This document shows positions 24,511 to 32,465 of a stretch of 64,000 nucleotides of DNA, piece by piece. How positions within the stretch are numbered: position 1 is the first letter of the stretch; the number at the start of each line of letters is the position of its first letter. The notes under the pieces were generated by a model. The model saw only the letters and a program-made list of their open reading frames with translations. It had not been told where the DNA came from and did no database searches. This DNA is from ZC4RG29 sp036563875 (GTDB lineage Bacteria; Bacteroidota; Bacteroidia; Cytophagales; Cyclobacteriaceae): NCBI GenBank assembly GCA_036563875.1, contig DATCLO010000034.1:5162-69161 (forward strand), in the 5' to 3' direction. Both the position numbers and the translations under genes were made by a program.

Positions 24511-25326
24511 ATGCGGAAAATTTTTGGTTTTTCACTGGTAGTTGTGGCCCTGATGCTTGCCGGCAGTTGCGGGCAGTTCAGGAAGATCGAAAAGAACCCC
24601 GACTGGCGGGTCAAGTACGAAGGTGCCATGGCCTACTATGCCAAGAAAGACTACTACAAGGCTGCCACGCTGTTTGAGCAGATCCTGCCCATTGTCCGCG
24701 GACTACCCGAGGGTGAAAAGGTGCAGTTTCACCTGGCCTATTGCCAGTATTACGAAAAAATGTACCTCTTGGCATCAGAGCAGTTCAAGACCTTCTATGA
24801 AACTTATGGCCGAAGCCCGATGGTAGAGGAAGCCCGCTTTATGAGCGCTTATTCCCTGTACGTCCACTCCCCGTCGTACAACCTCGATCAAAACAGCAGT
24901 GTCCAGGCGATGGCGGCCATGCAGGAGTTCCTGAATCGGTATCCAAACAGCAAGTTCCTCGACCAGGCTGTGAAGGCCATTGAGGACATGCAGCAAAAGC
25001 TTGAACGCAAGGGGTTCGAAAACGCCCGGCAGTATTACAAAATGCGGAACTACAAGGCCGCGATCGTAGCGCTCGGGAACTTCAAGCTGAACTTCCCCGA
25101 CTCAAAGTATCTCGAGGAGGCACAGTTCCTCATCGTTGCGTCGCAGTATGAACTCGCTGAGCAAAGCATATACAGCCGTCAGGAAGAACGGTACAATGAA
25201 GTGATCGAGTTGTACAAGCAACTCGTCGACAAGTACCCGAACAGTGTCTATCTGCGCGAAGCAGAAAAGATGTATACTGACAGCCTCCAAAAACTGAGTA
25301 AATTCAAAAGTCAAAATAATTCCTAA
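24511..25326 (+). CDS. bamD: Outer-membrane assembly lipoprotein BamD
   Basis: A 271-residue lipoprotein of the BAM complex, which inserts beta-barrel proteins into the outer membrane. The lipobox is LAGSC (16-20). The body is a set of TPR-like repeats (MAYYAKKDYYKAATLFEQILP, YCQYYEKMYLLASEQFKTF, RQYYKMRNYKAAIVALGNFKLNFPDSKYLEEA) typical of YfiO/BamD. It begins a tight cluster with rpoZ (12 bases), coaBC (20 bases) and the porD-like gene (overlap), an order I know to be conserved in many Bacteroidota. Confidence 0.93.
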   Translation: MRKIFGFSLVVVALMLAGSCGQFRKIEKNPDWRVKYEGAMAYYAKKDYYKAATLFEQILPIVRGLPEGEKVQFHLAYCQYYEKMYLLASEQFKTFYETYGRSPMVEEARFMSAYSLYVHSPSYNLDQNSSVQAMAAMQEFLNRYPNSKFLDQAVKAIEDMQQKLERKGFENARQYYKMRNYKAAIVALGNFKLNFPDSKYLEEAQFLIVASQYELAEQSIYSRQEERYNEVIELYKQLVDKYPNSVYLREAEKMYTDSLQKLSKFKSQNNS

Positions 25327-25338
25327 CCAAGAAAGCGT

Positions 25339-25662
25339 ATGGCCATCCAATCGTCAATCGTAACCAGAGACGTCGACAAGCTTGCAGCCCCTACGGGCAA
25401 CATATATGAGACTGTCGTGATCATATCGAAGCGCGCCAAGCAAATTGCCGTAAACCTTAAGGAAGAGCTGAACAATAAGCTCGCGGAATTTGCCACGACT
25501 GTCGACAATCTGGAAGAAGTGTTTGAAAACCGCGAACAGATTGAGATATCGAAGTTCTACGAACGCATGCCTAAGCCGACCAGCACAGCAACTGAAGAGT
25601 TCCTGGAAGGCAAGCTGAACTACCGCTACCGCAGCGAGCTGGACGAAGTCACAGAAAACTGA
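25339..25662 (+). CDS. rpoZ: RNA polymerase omega subunit (Bacteroidota type)
   Basis: A 107-residue protein of the diverged RpoZ/RPB6-like form found in Bacteroidota. Recognisable segments are TGNIYETVVIISKRAKQIA (the omega helix that wraps the beta-prime C-terminus) and the C-terminal EEFLEGKLNYRYRSE. It helps assemble and stabilise RNA polymerase. Located between bamD and coaBC, as usual in the phylum. Confidence 0.9.
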   Translation: MAIQSSIVTRDVDKLAAPTGNIYETVVIISKRAKQIAVNLKEELNNKLAEFATTVDNLEEVFENREQIEISKFYERMPKPTSTATEEFLEGKLNYRYRSELDEVTEN

Positions 25663-25682
25663 AGGCTCACCCGCCTGGGAGC

Positions 25683-26891
25683 ATGAGCGTTCTGAATGGC
25701 AGAAAGATCGTTCTGGGTGTATGCGGAAGTATTGCCGCATACAAGGCCGCCGTGCTCACCCGGCTGTTCGTGAAGGCAGGCTGTTCCGTCCGCGTCGTGA
25801 TGACCCGATCAGCCTTAGACTTCGTCGCGCCTCTCACTTTCTCAACGCTGTCAAAAAATCCGGTTGTCCACGAATTCATTCGCTCCGAAGACGGCGCGTG
25901 GAACAACCACGTTGAACTTGGCCTCTGGGCAGATGCGCTCGTGGTAGCGCCATGCAGCGCCAACAGTCTCGCCAAATTTGCCCACGGAATATGCGATAAC
26001 CTTTTGACGGCAGTGTACCTCTCGGCCCGATGTCCTGTTTTTCTCGCTCCGGCGATGGACCTTGACATGCTGGCCCATCCGTCTACACAAAGCAACCTCG
26101 ATCGCCTACGCTCTTTCGGTAATCACGTTATTGATACGGGTTACGGCGAGTTGGCCAGCGGCCTCACCGGCGACGGTCGCATGGCAGAACCCGAAGAGAT
26201 TGTGCGTTACCTCGAAGATGCTCTGGCATTGGGAGAAAAACTTCGCGGAAAGCGTGCACTGGTTACCGCGGGACCTACACAAGAGGCTATTGATCCGGTT
26301 CGGTACATCGGTAACCGATCCTCGGGCAAGATGGGATTCGCCATCGCTGAGCGACTTGCACGGCTCGGGGCAAAGGTAAACCTCGTCACCGGCCCGACCA
26401 GTCTGCATACCAGCCACCCGAATATCAGCGTTACACAAGTGGTGTCGGCCCAGGAAATGTACGACGCCTGCGTGTCGGCCTTTCCGGAGACAGATATCGC
26501 GGTATTGGCAGCGGCAGTGGCAGATTATCGTCCCGCGGTGCAGCACGAACAGAAGATCAAAAAGAGCACAGATCAAACATCCCTTACCCTGGTGCCTACT
26601 AAAGACATTGCTGCCACGCTGGGGGGAATGAAAAAGAATGGTCAATTTGTAGTCGGGTTTGCGCTTGAGACGGACAATGAAAGGGCCAATGCCATCAGCA
26701 AGCTGTCGAGCAAGAACCTGGACATGATCGTTTTGAATTCGCTGCGCGATGAAGGTGCGGCGTTCGGTCATGATACGAATAAGGTGACCATCATCGACCG
26801 CGAACAGAACGAGACGAGCTTTGAACTAAAGAGCAAAAAAGAAGTTGCGGGGGATATCGTCAATGCTATCATTGAGAAGATCATGGATTAA
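25683..26891 (+). CDS. coaBC: Bifunctional phosphopantothenoylcysteine decarboxylase/synthetase
   Basis: A 402-residue coenzyme A biosynthesis enzyme. The N-terminal CoaC flavoprotein half (1-185) has GVCGSIAAYKAA, the substrate loop around HVELGLWADALVVAPCSANSLAKFAHG and the PAM-D-x-D-M motif (canonical PAMNxxM, here with Asp). The C-terminal CoaB half (about 188-402) has ALVTAGPTQEAIDPVRYIGN, RSSGKMGFAIAERL and the AAVADYRP and KI/LVPTKDI segments. CoaB joins phosphopantothenate to cysteine using CTP and CoaC decarboxylates the product. Its 3' end overlaps the next gene by 29 bases. Confidence 0.96.
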   Translation: MSVLNGRKIVLGVCGSIAAYKAAVLTRLFVKAGCSVRVVMTRSALDFVAPLTFSTLSKNPVVHEFIRSEDGAWNNHVELGLWADALVVAPCSANSLAKFAHGICDNLLTAVYLSARCPVFLAPAMDLDMLAHPSTQSNLDRLRSFGNHVIDTGYGELASGLTGDGRMAEPEEIVRYLEDALALGEKLRGKRALVTAGPTQEAIDPVRYIGNRSSGKMGFAIAERLARLGAKVNLVTGPTSLHTSHPNISVTQVVSAQEMYDACVSAFPETDIAVLAAAVADYRPAVQHEQKIKKSTDQTSLTLVPTKDIAATLGGMKKNGQFVVGFALETDNERANAISKLSSKNLDMIVLNSLRDEGAAFGHDTNKVTIIDREQNETSFELKSKKEVAGDIVNAIIEKIMD

Positions 26892-27780
26892 GCTGGGCTT
26901 GTTCCTCGCGCTGACAGTTGCATCTGGCATCGCGTCAGCACAGGAACTGAACTGCATCGTGAATATCAACGCGACGCAAATTCCCACGTCTGACCGTGGA
27001 ATCTTCGACGACATGAAGGCGTCGATAGAACAGTTCATGAATGGTCGCAAATGGACCAACGATGCCTTCAGAAATCACGAAAAGATCGACTGCAGCCTGC
27101 TGATCACAATCACCAAGATGCCGGCCATCGGCAACTTCAGTGCATCGGTACAAATCCAATCGGCAAGGCCGGTGTTCAACACGAACTATTCATCGCTGGT
27201 GTTCAATTTTGCCGATCGGGAATGGGAGTTCGAATACATTGAATCGCTCCCGCTTGAATACAACGATAACGCATTTACCAGCAACCTGACCTCTATGCTG
27301 GCCTTTTATGCGTACATCATTTTAGGATTTGATTACGACACGTTCAGCGAGTTGGGAGGCACACCCTACTTTCAACGCGCTCTTATGGTTGTGAACAACG
27401 CCCAGCAATCGCTTCGACCCGGATGGCAACAGCTGGGCAGCAACAGGAACCGGTATTGGCTGATCGAGAACATCATGAACCCGCAGATGCTGGAGTTGCG
27501 CAAGGCGATGTATTCTTACCATCGTCTCGGTTTGGACACCTTTACGAAAGACCCGGACAACAGCAGGCGAATTATCCTGGAGGGATTGCGGAAAATTCTG
27601 GAAATACGGGAAATCAATCCCAATGCGATCCTCCTTGTAAGCTTCCTTGACGCGAAGTCGAAGGAAGTCGCCAACGTTTTCTCCGATGGCAATATCCAGG
27701 TCCGCCGGGAAGCCTATGATGTGATCACGACCATCGACCCGACCAACAATGCGCTGTACGCCAAAATCCTCCAAAACTAG
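26863..27780 (+). CDS. DUF4835 family exported protein (PorD-like)
   Basis: A 305-residue protein with a signal peptide (about 1-27, ending ASA/Q) and a single conserved domain: ELNCIVNINATQIPTSDRGIFDDMKASI near the mature start, then SVQIQSARPVFNTNY and the tail ATTIDPTNNALYAKILQ-like end. From memory this is the DUF4835 family, which some databases label PorD of the type IX secretion system; I am sure of the family, less so of the function. The ATG at 26863 is chosen over TTG 26845. It always sits beside coaBC and recN in many Bacteroidota, as here. Confidence 0.82.
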   Translation: MLSLRRSWIKLGLFLALTVASGIASAQELNCIVNINATQIPTSDRGIFDDMKASIEQFMNGRKWTNDAFRNHEKIDCSLLITITKMPAIGNFSASVQIQSARPVFNTNYSSLVFNFADREWEFEYIESLPLEYNDNAFTSNLTSMLAFYAYIILGFDYDTFSELGGTPYFQRALMVVNNAQQSLRPGWQQLGSNRNRYWLIENIMNPQMLELRKAMYSYHRLGLDTFTKDPDNSRRIILEGLRKILEIREINPNAILLVSFLDAKSKEVANVFSDGNIQVRREAYDVITTIDPTNNALYAKILQN

Positions 27781-27805
27781 CCTTTCAAATAGTCTGGTTT
27801 ACTCC

Positions 27806-27813
27806 TATTTTTG
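27806..27813 (+). promoter_or_regulatory. Bacteroidota -7 box (TATTTTTG)
   Basis: An exact TAnnTTTG 16 bases before GTG 27830, in the 49-base gap after the porD-like gene. It would drive the small ORF and recN. Confidence 0.55.
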
Positions 27814-27829
27814 ACTTGTACCCGTCGAC

Positions 27830-28054
27830 GTGAGCAAGAAGCAAATCAGGATTTCGGGCGCCGACGAGGTAAAGAAACGGCTGCCCAACCTAACGAAGCG
27901 AAGCATTAACCTGGTGCTGCGCAACAACACGGTCGTATTCGGGATTTTGGATGAAGTTCGCGACGATCACGTTGTCGTTTCGAACATGAGAAAGAAGAAG
28001 ATGAGTGTTGCGTTCGACTCTATTGCAGAGGCTTTTACCGATATCGATCCCTGA
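27830..28054 (+). CDS. Small basic protein, possibly Sm-like fold, coupled to recN
   Basis: A 74-residue protein starting at GTG. I do not recognise a named family. The central strands INLVLRNNTVVFGILDEVRDDHVVVSNMRKKKMSVAFDSI resemble the Sm/LSm/Hfq-type pattern (hydrophobic strand, G-x-L turn, D-D-H-V-V-V-x-N, then a basic strand and an I-A-E segment), so RNA or DNA binding is possible. Its stop overlaps the recN start (TGATG), so the two are translationally coupled. Codon usage and context make it a real gene. Confidence 0.72.
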   Translation: MSKKQIRISGADEVKKRLPNLTKRSINLVLRNNTVVFGILDEVRDDHVVVSNMRKKKMSVAFDSIAEAFTDIDP

Positions 28055-29709
28055 TGCTCAAGCGCCTTACCATAAAAAATTATGCGCTGATCCGCTCACT
28101 GGAATTGGAGCCTGCGGCGGGACTCAACGTCATTACCGGAGAGACGGGCGCCGGAAAATCCATTGTGCTGGGAGCCATTGGGCTCCTCACCGGCAACCGT
28201 GCCGACACAAAGGTGCTATGGAATCCTGACGAGAAGTGCATTATTGAAGGCGTATTCGACGTCGCCCCCTATCGGATACGGGAGGTATTTGACCGCTACG
28301 AACTCGACTACGAAGATCTGACCGTGATTCGAAGGGAAATCAGTCCCACAGGAAAATCGCGCGCCTTCATTAACGACACACCGATAACGCTCGATGTGAT
28401 GCGGTACATCGGCGGCCTCCTTCTCGACATCCACTCGCAAAACGAAAACTATTTGTCAGGCCAACTCGCTTACCAACTAAACCTTATCGACACCTATGCT
28501 GGAAATGAAAAGGTTCGGAAAGCGTATAGTTCTACCTGGAAAGAATATGTAGACGCGAAAAAGAACTACGAAGCGTTGTCAGAACAAGCGGCGACCATCC
28601 GCAAGGAGGAAGACTATATTCGCTTCCAACTTGACGAGCTCGCAAAGGCTGACCTACAGGAGGACGAACAATCATCCCTTGAAGCTGAGTCGCAGGTGAT
28701 GGACCACGCCACTGAAATACGCGAGAAGGTGGCGCAGGCTACAAGCATTTTGTCAGAATCTGAATATTCTGTGTCAACCTCCATAACCACCGTTCGCAAC
28801 CTGCTTCAAAGCATCTCATCATACAGCGAGGCGTATGCACAACTCCTGCAACGCATCGATAGTCTGCGAATAGAGTTGGATGACGTCGCTGAAGAGATCA
28901 AACGCATTGGTGAGCAAGTGGAATTTGATCCGGAACGCGCCGTCCTGGTTAAGGAACGTCTTGATCTCATCTACCGACTTCAGAAAAAGCATGGCGTGCA
29001 AACTGTTGGCGAGCTGATCGAGCTGCGGCAAAAATTGCAGCAACAAGCCGACCAGGCAACGAACCTGGACGCCGAACTCGCCGAAGCAAAGGCAAAACTG
29101 GAAACCGCTACACAAGCCCTTCGCACACGCGCCTCGGAGTTGTCGGCAACGCGAAAAAAAGTATTTGCCGAGCTTACGAAGGAACTCACAACCTTGCTGG
29201 CTGAATTGGGAATACCTGCCGCACGACTGGAGATTGCGCACCGCGGGAAGGAACCGGACGCGTCCGGCAGCGATCATGTCGATTTGTTATTCAGCGCCAA
29301 CAAGGGCATTGCTCCAAGACCGCTTGCGCAGGTCGCCTCAGGTGGAGAGTTTTCGCGTCTCATGCTATGCATCAAGTACGTCCTTGCAGAACGGGCTGCA
29401 ATTCCTACGTTGATCTTGGATGAAATCGACAGCGGCGTTTCCGGCGAGATCGCCATCAAGCTCGGCGCAATGATGAAACGCATGGCGCGCCAACACCAAT
29501 TGATCACGATCACGCACCTCCCTCAAATTGCCGCTCGCGGAAACGCGCACTACCACGTTTACAAAGACAATGCGTCAAAGAAAGCCTCGAGCAACATTCG
29601 CGTGCTGAACGAAGACGAGCGCATCCTTGAAATCGCCGCGATGATTGGCGGGGATAAGCCTTCGGAGACGGCGATTGCGGGAGCGAGGGAGTTGTTCAGT
29701 AGGCAGTAG
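28054..29709 (+). CDS. recN: DNA repair protein RecN
   Basis: A 551-residue SMC-like ATPase for double-strand break repair. Walker A is GETGAGKSIVLGAIGLL (about 28-44); a long coiled-coil arm spans about 155-370; the ABC signature is ASGGEFSRLMLCIKYVL (about 428-445), and Walker B is PTLILDEIDSGVSGEIA (about 450-466), followed by ITHLPQIAA. The length is normal. The final codons R-Q and the TAG lie in a CAGTAGGCAGTAGGCAGTAG repeat, and the gene is convergent with recQ, 10 bases away. Confidence 0.96.
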   Translation: MLKRLTIKNYALIRSLELEPAAGLNVITGETGAGKSIVLGAIGLLTGNRADTKVLWNPDEKCIIEGVFDVAPYRIREVFDRYELDYEDLTVIRREISPTGKSRAFINDTPITLDVMRYIGGLLLDIHSQNENYLSGQLAYQLNLIDTYAGNEKVRKAYSSTWKEYVDAKKNYEALSEQAATIRKEEDYIRFQLDELAKADLQEDEQSSLEAESQVMDHATEIREKVAQATSILSESEYSVSTSITTVRNLLQSISSYSEAYAQLLQRIDSLRIELDDVAEEIKRIGEQVEFDPERAVLVKERLDLIYRLQKKHGVQTVGELIELRQKLQQQADQATNLDAELAEAKAKLETATQALRTRASELSATRKKVFAELTKELTTLLAELGIPAARLEIAHRGKEPDASGSDHVDLLFSANKGIAPRPLAQVASGGEFSRLMLCIKYVLAERAAIPTLILDEIDSGVSGEIAIKLGAMMKRMARQHQLITITHLPQIAARGNAHYHVYKDNASKKASSNIRVLNEDERILEIAAMIGGDKPSETAIAGARELFSRQ

Positions 29710-29715
29710 GCAGTA
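29697..29715. repeat. CAGTAGG repeat across the recN stop codon
   Basis: Nearly three perfect 7-base units of CAGTAGG. The second TAG is the recN stop. The same unit type ends mdh at 19587-19609. Confidence 0.8.
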
Positions 29716-29716
29716 G

Positions 29717-29738
29717 CGGTTACCGATCACGATTACTA
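29717..29738. repeat. ATCGGTAA-type repeat across the recQ stop codon
   Basis: On the minus strand TAGTAATCGTGATCGGTAACC: the recQ C-terminus S-N-R-D-R and its TAA are encoded by this repeat unit. It directly abuts the CAGTAGG repeat of recN, so two different repeat types end the two convergent genes. Confidence 0.75.
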
Positions 29739-31654
29739 CTAACCCTCAACCGCCACGTCTCATCATACCTCAACTCTCCATCCTCCACCATCTCGCGGAC
29801 AACGTCGATAAACAACTCGTGATCATCCGGAGCGATGTAGTCTTCGAGTTCTTCGACGCTGAGGACGTGGGTCGTCAGGACACGAAGAATTTCGTCGTGG
29901 AGGTCTTCCATCTGACGAAGGTTGTTTTTCTTGCGTCGTGCGACGCAGACGTCGCACTTGCCACAGTCGGCGGTGTTTTCCTCTCCGAAATAGTCCTGGA
30001 TGGACACCATCCTACATACAGTTGATGAGGTTATGAAAGATCGAATTGCCTGGACTTTGGACAGCGCAAGCTGGCGGCGCTGTTCGAGCCGCTGCCGATC
30101 GACCGGCAGCCGGTCGGCATCCTGTCGCGGAAGCAGGAATGTAACCTGGGGTTGATCCTTCGCCGGAAGATAGCTCATCACCTTTACTTCATCCAAACGA
30201 CGCAGTGCCGCTGAAACATCGCGCGGCGTCATTTTCATTGTGCGGGCGATAAGTGCTTCCGAAATGCTCACGTACGACGAGTAAAGTTCACCACCGTAGA
30301 CGCGAAGAATGGTCTTAATCAAGGGATCGAACATTGGGTTAGCCACCTGGAATTCATACACCTTGACAGCCTCGATCGGTATGTGCAGTTGAGACGGTGC
30401 ATAAAAACTCTCGCTGAACGCTACGAGGCCCTCTCCTTCCAGCATCCGCAAGGCATTGAATACTTCCTGCGGTACCAGCCCGAACCGCGATGAAAACTGG
30501 TGAAGATCAAAATCGAAGCTTTCGCCTTCTGCGCTTCCATAGGCAAGCTGATAGTAGTTGGCGAGCGCCTGGTAGACTGTCTTGAGGTATTCAACGGGCG
30601 GATGGGAGCGCTCAACCTTAACCTGAAGTTCGATAAGGTCCGCATCCTGGTAAATCACTGCGGCGTAAGAACGTTGTCCGTCACGACCTGCCCTCCCGGC
30701 CTCCTGGTAATACGACTCAAGGTCTTCGGGAAGATCATAATGGATGACGATCCGGACATCGGCCTTATCGATTCCCATTCCGAAAGCATTTGTCGCCACA
30801 ATCACCCGCACCTTTCCGGATGTCCACGCATCCTGGGCTTTAGTGCGCTCTTCGTAGTTCATCCCCGCGTGATACCACGTAGCAGAGATGCCCTTACCGG
30901 TAAGCAGCGTAGCCAGCTCCTTCGTCGCTCTCCGCGAGCGGACATATACAATCGCGGCTCCGTTGACCCGTTGGAGTGCCTCGATAAGCTTGCGCACCTT
31001 GTCGTCCGACTTACGCACGACGATAGAAAGGTTGTCGCGCGCGAAGGTCTTGCGAAATACCGCGTACGGTTCACGAAACGCCAGGTAACGGATGATGTCC
31101 GAGCAGACGTTTTGCGTTGCCGTTGCGGTCAACGCGATGATGGGCACATCCGGGACGAGCGTTCGAAGATCGGTAATCTTGAGATAGGGCGGACGAAAAT
31201 CGTGACCCCATTGCGAGATACAATGTGCCTCATCCACTACAATGAGGGAGACGTTCATGCGGGCAACCCGCGATTGAAACATGGAAGTCTGAAGACGTTC
31301 GGGCGACAGGTAAAGAAACTTCACCGAACCGAACATGCAATTGTTCAGATTAAGATCAATTTCATCATGACTCATGGCGGAATGAACTGCCACGGCGTGA
31401 ATGCCCCTCTTCTTCAGCTGGTTCACCTGATCGTTCATCAGGGCGATGAGGGGTGTGACGACGATGCAAAGACCCTCCTTCAGGAGAGCGGGAACCTGGA
31501 AGCATACAGACTTTCCACCGCCGGTCGGAAGCAGGGCGAGTGTGTCGCGTCCCTCAAGAACGGAATTGATGATTTCTTCCTGCAGCGGACGGAATCGGTC
31601 GTACTTCCAGTAGCGCTGCAGGACCGACAGCGGCGTATCCGGAGGTTGAGACAT
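29720..31654 (-). CDS. recQ: ATP-dependent DNA helicase RecQ-like
   Basis: A 644-residue superfamily 2 helicase, 3'-5' polarity. Helicase motifs: YDRFRPLQEEII (motif 0), LLPTGGGKSVCFQVPAL (motif I), VVDEAHCISQWGHDFRP (DEAH, motif II), ALTATAT (III), YHAGMNYEERTKAQDAW (IV/V), ATNAFGMGIDKADVRIVIHYDLPEDLESYYQEAGRAGRDG (motifs V-VI, given here as a region). A zinc-binding cysteine set lies near the C-terminus (CRMVS...CGKCDVC). The tail looks short of a full HRDC domain. ATG 31654 is preferred to GTG 31669. Six bases or so separate it from the upstream enoyl-CoA hydratase gene, so they are probably one unit. Confidence 0.93.
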   Translation of the reverse strand: MSQPPDTPLSVLQRYWKYDRFRPLQEEIINSVLEGRDTLALLPTGGGKSVCFQVPALLKEGLCIVVTPLIALMNDQVNQLKKRGIHAVAVHSAMSHDEIDLNLNNCMFGSVKFLYLSPERLQTSMFQSRVARMNVSLIVVDEAHCISQWGHDFRPPYLKITDLRTLVPDVPIIALTATATQNVCSDIIRYLAFREPYAVFRKTFARDNLSIVVRKSDDKVRKLIEALQRVNGAAIVYVRSRRATKELATLLTGKGISATWYHAGMNYEERTKAQDAWTSGKVRVIVATNAFGMGIDKADVRIVIHYDLPEDLESYYQEAGRAGRDGQRSYAAVIYQDADLIELQVKVERSHPPVEYLKTVYQALANYYQLAYGSAEGESFDFDLHQFSSRFGLVPQEVFNALRMLEGEGLVAFSESFYAPSQLHIPIEAVKVYEFQVANPMFDPLIKTILRVYGGELYSSYVSISEALIARTMKMTPRDVSAALRRLDEVKVMSYLPAKDQPQVTFLLPRQDADRLPVDRQRLEQRRQLALSKVQAIRSFITSSTVCRMVSIQDYFGEENTADCGKCDVCVARRKKNNLRQMEDLHDEILRVLTTHVLSVEELEDYIAPDDHELFIDVVREMVEDGELRYDETWRLRVSSNRDR

Positions 31655-31675
31655 CGCTTCAGGCTGCACGGAATT

Positions 31676-32461
31676 CTAACGTTCCTTGTTCCAGTAGATC
31701 TTTTCTTTATTGAGAAAGGCAGCAACACCGCGCTTGCAGTCGTCAGTCTCGCGTGCCCGCGCGTTGGCCGCTGCGGCGAGCTCCAGGGATTCTTCGAGCG
31801 TGAGTGATTGCATTTGAGCGACCAATTGCTTGGTAGTTTTCAAAGCCTCGAACGAGTTGGCTTGTATCAGCGATATCGCGAAGCTTTCCACATCCTTACT
31901 CAGCATGCTTTTTTCGCTTACGCAATTGATAAGTCCCATGCGATACGCTTCCTTCGCGTCGACTACAGCACCGGTCAACACGAGTTGGCGCGCACGGCCT
32001 TCACCGATCTTGCGAATTAGAAACGACATGACGATCGCAGGCACAAATCCGATCTTAACTTCAGTGTACCCAAAGGTTGCTTTTGCTATCGCGAAAGAGA
32101 AATCACAAACTGTCACGAGACCGCATCCTCCCGCGATGGCAGGTCCCTGAACCTTGGCGATCACCACTTTCGGATGGGAATAAATCTGCCAAAACAGATC
32201 CTTCAACTGCGTTGAGTCGCTCAGATTTTCTTCATAAGAAAATTGCTGCATCCGTTGGAGGTACGCGAGGTCGGCACCAGCACAAAATGCGTCTCCCTCG
32301 GCCGCCAGCACGATAACCTTTGCCTCGGTGTCGGACTCAGCGCGCGAGAATGCTTCGCGCAGTGCGGCAATCATTTCCGGATTGAGTGCGTTTCGTTTGT
32401 CCGGACGATTCATCGTGATAGTACACACGTTGCGTTCGAGGGAGTATCGTACAAGTTCCAT
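31676..32461 (-). CDS. Enoyl-CoA hydratase/isomerase family protein
   Basis: A 261-residue crotonase-fold enzyme. It has the acyl-CoA oxyanion loop AFCAGADLAYLQRM (about 59-72), the second loop KVQGPAIAGGCGLVTVCDFSFA (about 103-123) and the helix GFVPAIVMSFLIRKIG. In the position of the second catalytic glutamate the helix after AKATFGYTEVKIGFVPA carries E and the motif resembles methylglutaconyl-CoA hydratases of leucine breakdown, but the substrate is not certain. It sits between comEC (4 bases) and recQ on the same strand, with no other fatty-acid or leucine genes nearby. Confidence 0.88.
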   Translation of the reverse strand: MELVRYSLERNVCTITMNRPDKRNALNPEMIAALREAFSRAESDTEAKVIVLAAEGDAFCAGADLAYLQRMQQFSYEENLSDSTQLKDLFWQIYSHPKVVIAKVQGPAIAGGCGLVTVCDFSFAIAKATFGYTEVKIGFVPAIVMSFLIRKIGEGRARQLVLTGAVVDAKEAYRMGLINCVSEKSMLSKDVESFAISLIQANSFEALKTTKQLVAQMQSLTLEESLELAAAANARARETDDCKRGVAAFLNKEKIYWNKER

Positions 32462-32465
32462 TCGT

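Noticed and set aside
30500..31807. 435-residue open frame on the plus strand
   Set aside because: It is wholly antisense to recQ and the enoyl-CoA hydratase, both with full family motifs; composition (many His, Arg, Cys) is that of a shadow frame.
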